Shown: piece after piece, positions 61,086 to 64,000 of the stretch
How the letters are laid out: the number at the start of each line of letters is the position of its first letter
How positions within the stretch are numbered: position 1 is the first letter of the stretch
Assembly: GCA_963774935.1 (NCBI GenBank)
Contig: CAVZGO010000013.1
Coordinates: 248,001-312,000 of the forward strand
Direction of reading: 5' to 3'
DNA length: 64,000 nt
Origin: CAVZGO01 sp963774935
GTDB taxonomy: Bacteria; Chloroflexota; Anaerolineae; Anaerolineales; UBA4823
Notes under the pieces: generated by a model
What the model was told of the DNA's origin: nothing
Database searches by the model: none
The model's input: only the letters and a program-made list of their open reading frames with translations
Program-made: the position numbers and the translations under genes

Positions 61086-64000
61086 ATGCAAAACCTTTTT
61101 ACATTACTTGGCGATCGTCCATATATTAACCAGCCAGAAGGCACCATCGGCTGGATTGTTTGGCTTGCCTATCTCATCCTGATTACAGGTGTGCTGTATC
61201 GCTGGCGGGAGCTGAACCATCCTATCAACAAGAAATCCTCCTTGATCTTTCTAGGATTGGCAGTCCTGACTGTATTGAGCAATCTATTCATCGGTCTGAC
61301 TTTAAATTCATCTTCTTACTTTCCGCGCCCAATGCTCCCGGTCGATTCAAGTGGCTGGGTTGTGATGATTTTTTCTGCCATTCCATGGATGCTTGCTGGT
61401 GGAATACTTGGACCCATACCCGCGACTGCATTAGGAGCGCTAACTGGAGTGATCCGTAGTGCCTGGGACACCCATGATCCTTTCCTTGTCATTCAATATG
61501 CACTGCTAGCATTGATATTCAGCATGCTGGTTTGCCAGCGTAACCGTTCGCGATTTTTCCAGGCGATGAGGCAACCGTTCATTGCTGCCGGAATGGTAGC
61601 GCTGGCTTACCCGCTCATTTATTTTCTCACTTCACCGTTTGGCGTAATTGGCGGCATCGAAGTTCGTCTCGATTACGCTATTACAACTGTCCGCTTCGTC
61701 TGGCTGGCTACCCTGATCGAGCTATGTATTGCAGGCCTGGTGACTCAGGTAGTGGCTTACCTTATTCCAAAGCAATGGGGAGGACAGCCTCCCTATCACC
61801 CATCTCCAGCCGAACGAAGCTTTCAGGCGAGAGTGTTTTTGACCATCTCCCTGGTAGGGCTGCTTCTATTGATAGCTTTGTTGCTTGGACAATGGTCGAT
61901 TACGCAAAATACTGTTAAGTCGATTCTGAAAAACCAAATGGTGAATGCGGCGTCAACTGCACAAATTAGCATCCCATACTTCCTCGAAACTGGTCAAAAC
62001 TTAGTTACGCAATTTGGCGCCGACCCTGGTCTCCAGACCAGCAATTCAGAAGTCTTAGCAAGTATCCTTCAGGAAAAAACCAAGGCAATCCCATATTTTG
62101 AACAAATCATCCTGCTGGACGAGGAAGGTGAAGTTTTAGCGGCCTATCCAGACGCTTTTGAAACTGGCCATACCATGCCGCCCAATGAATTACTCGGCGT
62201 TCAACAGGCGCTATCAGGAGTTCAAAACCGGTATTATCCACTCCCGCCTCTCAAAAATGATACCTCAGCACGAATATCATTCATAACACCGCTCCCAAGA
62301 AAAGGAGCGAATGGACCATCTGTTATTATCGGGCGAACGAGTTTGTCGGAAAACCCACTGACAAAACCTGTCATGACACATCTCAATAATTTGGCGGGGG
62401 GAGATGCTCAAGGGATGATCGTGGATGAGAACCACCAGATTCTCGCTCATACGGATCCAACCCAAGTTATGGGCTTATATAGTGGCGCTATCGAGGAGGA
62501 AAATCACTTCGAAGACACAGCACCGGATGGAACTCGCCGGATGGTGTATTACCAGCCTATCAACGGGACACCGTGGGGAGTGGTAGTTGGTCTTCCTGCT
62601 CAAATTCCACAGCGGATTTCTCTGCAGATAGCAATTCCGTCTCTGGTATTGTTGCTTGCACTTTCGGCTTTGATGGTCATCATGGTGCTGGTGGGGCTAC
62701 ACGGTATAAACACGTCTCTAAGCGATCTAACCAAACAAGTGCAACAGATGGCAGATGGCAATCTTGGCCAGCCGATCTCGAGTGATGGATCTGACGAGCT
62801 CCGCCAAATTCGACAAGCATTAGAAACGCTACGGGTTAATTTCCGTACCCGTATCGATGAGTTTACTCGATTGCTTTCCATTAGCCGGAGCAATACTTCG
62901 AATTTGGATCTGCGCGCTGCAGTCGTTCCCATATTAGACTCAGCATTATCCACAGGCGCCTCCACTGCTCGCCTGGTTTTCAGCCCAACCGGGGTTCCCG
63001 GATTAATAAGTCTTTAGCCCAGCCTACCATCATCTCACGAGGTGCTGCACAGGAGCTATATGGCGACCTGGACGAGCAAATTCTGGCGTACACTCGACAG
63101 CAGGACCAGCTCGTAATTAACAATCTAACACGACCACGATTGTTTAACCTGGATCCCAAAGCGGCATTATCCCACGACTCTATTTGCAACGGCTTTGAAA
63201 TATGAGAATCAAAGCTATGGTGTCTTGTGGATCGCTTTCGACCAAGCCCACACCTTCCAGGATGAAGAAATTCGTTTCTATAATACCTTAGCGGGGCAGG
63301 CTACTCTTGCGGCAGCAAATGCGCAGCTATTCATGAACGCGGAAATTGGAAGGCAGAGGTTGTTGGCAATCCTGGCATCGAACCCCGATCCTGTCCTGGT
63401 CACCGATCAGAACAACCGTTTGATACTTGCAAATCCGGCTGCTTTGCAAATCTTGAATCTAGGCAGTGAATTTGAGTTTGGTAAACCCGTCGAGCAAGTG
63501 ATCCAGAACAAAAAACTGACCGAATTAATGCGTAACGCCAGCAATGAGAATAAATCGATAGAGATAACACTCCAACAGGATCAGGTTTTTCTTGCAACGG
63601 TTTCTTCAGTAATCGCAGAAGCTCAGCGCGTAGGCAGAGTTTGTGTTTTACGAGATGTCACCCGTTTTAAGGAGCTAGATAAATTAAAATCTGATTTTGT
63701 CGCCTCTGTAAGCCACGATCTGCGAACACCATTAACACTGATGCGCGGTTATGCCACCATGCTTGAGATGGTTGGACATCTCAATGACCAACAGGTAGCC
63801 TATGTCAGGAACATCCTGGCTGGTGTAGAGAGCATGAACCGGCTGGTCAATAACCTGCTCGATTTAGGGCGGATAGAAAGTGGAACGGGTTTGCAGATAG
63901 AAAAAGTAGCCGTTTTTGAACTGGTCGAACGTGTTGTAACATCCATGCAAATCCACGCCAACCAGAAGAAGATTCAACTGAAAGCTGATCTTCCCGGCCA
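61086..64000 (+). pseudogene. Multi-domain sensor histidine kinase, two frameshifts, cut by window end
   Basis: This is a membrane sensor kinase. Domains in order: about six N-terminal helices (residues 20-220); another helix (about 245-265); an extracytoplasmic sensor region of Cache type (about 270-500) ending in a helix (about 515-540); HAMP (about 540-600); a GAF-like domain; a PAS domain (LLAILASNPDPVLVTDQNNRLILANPAAL); and HisKA with SDFVASVSHDLRTPLTLMRGY (63690-63752), His in SHDLR being the phosphoacceptor. The ATPase domain is beyond the window. Within the GAF region the frame moves by -1 near 62991-63003 and back by +1 at the TTT 63183-63185, so the frame before and after is the same. 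This may be paired sequencing indels. No response regulator is seen. Confidence 0.87.

Noticed and set aside
1..64000. Mobile element, prophage or integron boundaries
   Set aside because: No transposase, integrase or recombinase frame, no terminal repeats with target duplications, and no gene near the tRNA that suggests an attachment site were found.

Overview
The window looks like chromosomal DNA of a member of the Chloroflexota, probably class Anaerolineae. Three things point there: several very large membrane proteins with the Chloroflexi/archaeal 'YYY' domain (DUF2298), a mevalonate kinase/isopentenyl phosphate kinase pair instead of MEP-pathway genes, and a T-box leader in front of valS. 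I see no rRNA, CRISPR array, insertion sequence, phage gene or plasmid gene. Species-level assignment is not possible from sequence alone.

Layout. 1-3.3 kb: end of an ArsR/DUF2087 regulator, then clpB behind a perfect 20-bp inverted repeat. 3.6-8.2 kb: a MarR regulator with a consensus promoter, driving a heterodimeric ABC exporter whose two halves have complementary degenerate ATPase motifs. 8.3-12.1 kb (minus strand): a RecQ helicase carrying a C-terminal phosphoribosyltransferase domain, broken by one in-frame TAG, followed by a divergent DprA-like protein. This is the most system-like unit of the window. 12.2-12.4 kb: tRNA-Glu(CTC) with its own promoter and terminator. 12.4-16.7 kb (minus): acyl-CoA ligase, miaA, yraN and a glycosyltransferase. 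16.8-19.8 kb: membrane protein, JAMM protease, plsY and an MBL-fold hydrolase. 19.9-23.0 kb: promoter, T-box (specifier GUC, Val), terminator and valS. 23.2-31.6 kb: M32 carboxypeptidase, LLM oxidoreductase, a frameshifted GH13 enzyme and surface or sensor-like proteins. 31.7-37.8 kb: MscS channel, Ca2+/H+ antiporter, DinB, Hsp20, and an isoprenoid unit (UbiA-type prenyltransferase, mevalonate kinase, isopentenyl phosphate kinase). 37.8-40.5 kb: tlyA and lepA. 40.5-58.8 kb: a long co-directional glycan cluster with a flippase-like protein, a GT4, three GDP-heptose-type sugar enzymes, two methyltransferases and four very large GT-C/YYY membrane proteins, one of 1800 residues. 58.8-61.0 kb: cmk and two plsC acyltransferases. 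61.1 kb to the end: a multi-domain histidine kinase cut by the window edge.

How the genes work together. The 40.5-58.8 kb block reads as one surface-glycan programme. GmhA-, HddA- and HddC-like enzymes would make a GDP-activated heptose, the GT4 and methyltransferases would build and decorate a lipid-linked glycan, and the GT-C and YYY proteins would transfer sugars on the outer face of the membrane. The upstream UbiA/MVK/IPK unit could supply polyprenyl carriers. PlsY and the two PlsC proteins cover early phospholipid acylation.

A caution runs through everything. At least eight reading frames, including the normally intact housekeeping genes tlyA and lepA, are broken by single-base shifts. 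Most of these are one extra base in or next to a short homopolymer, which looks more like residual sequencing indels in a draft assembly than gene decay. Products described as frameshifted are probably intact in the organism.
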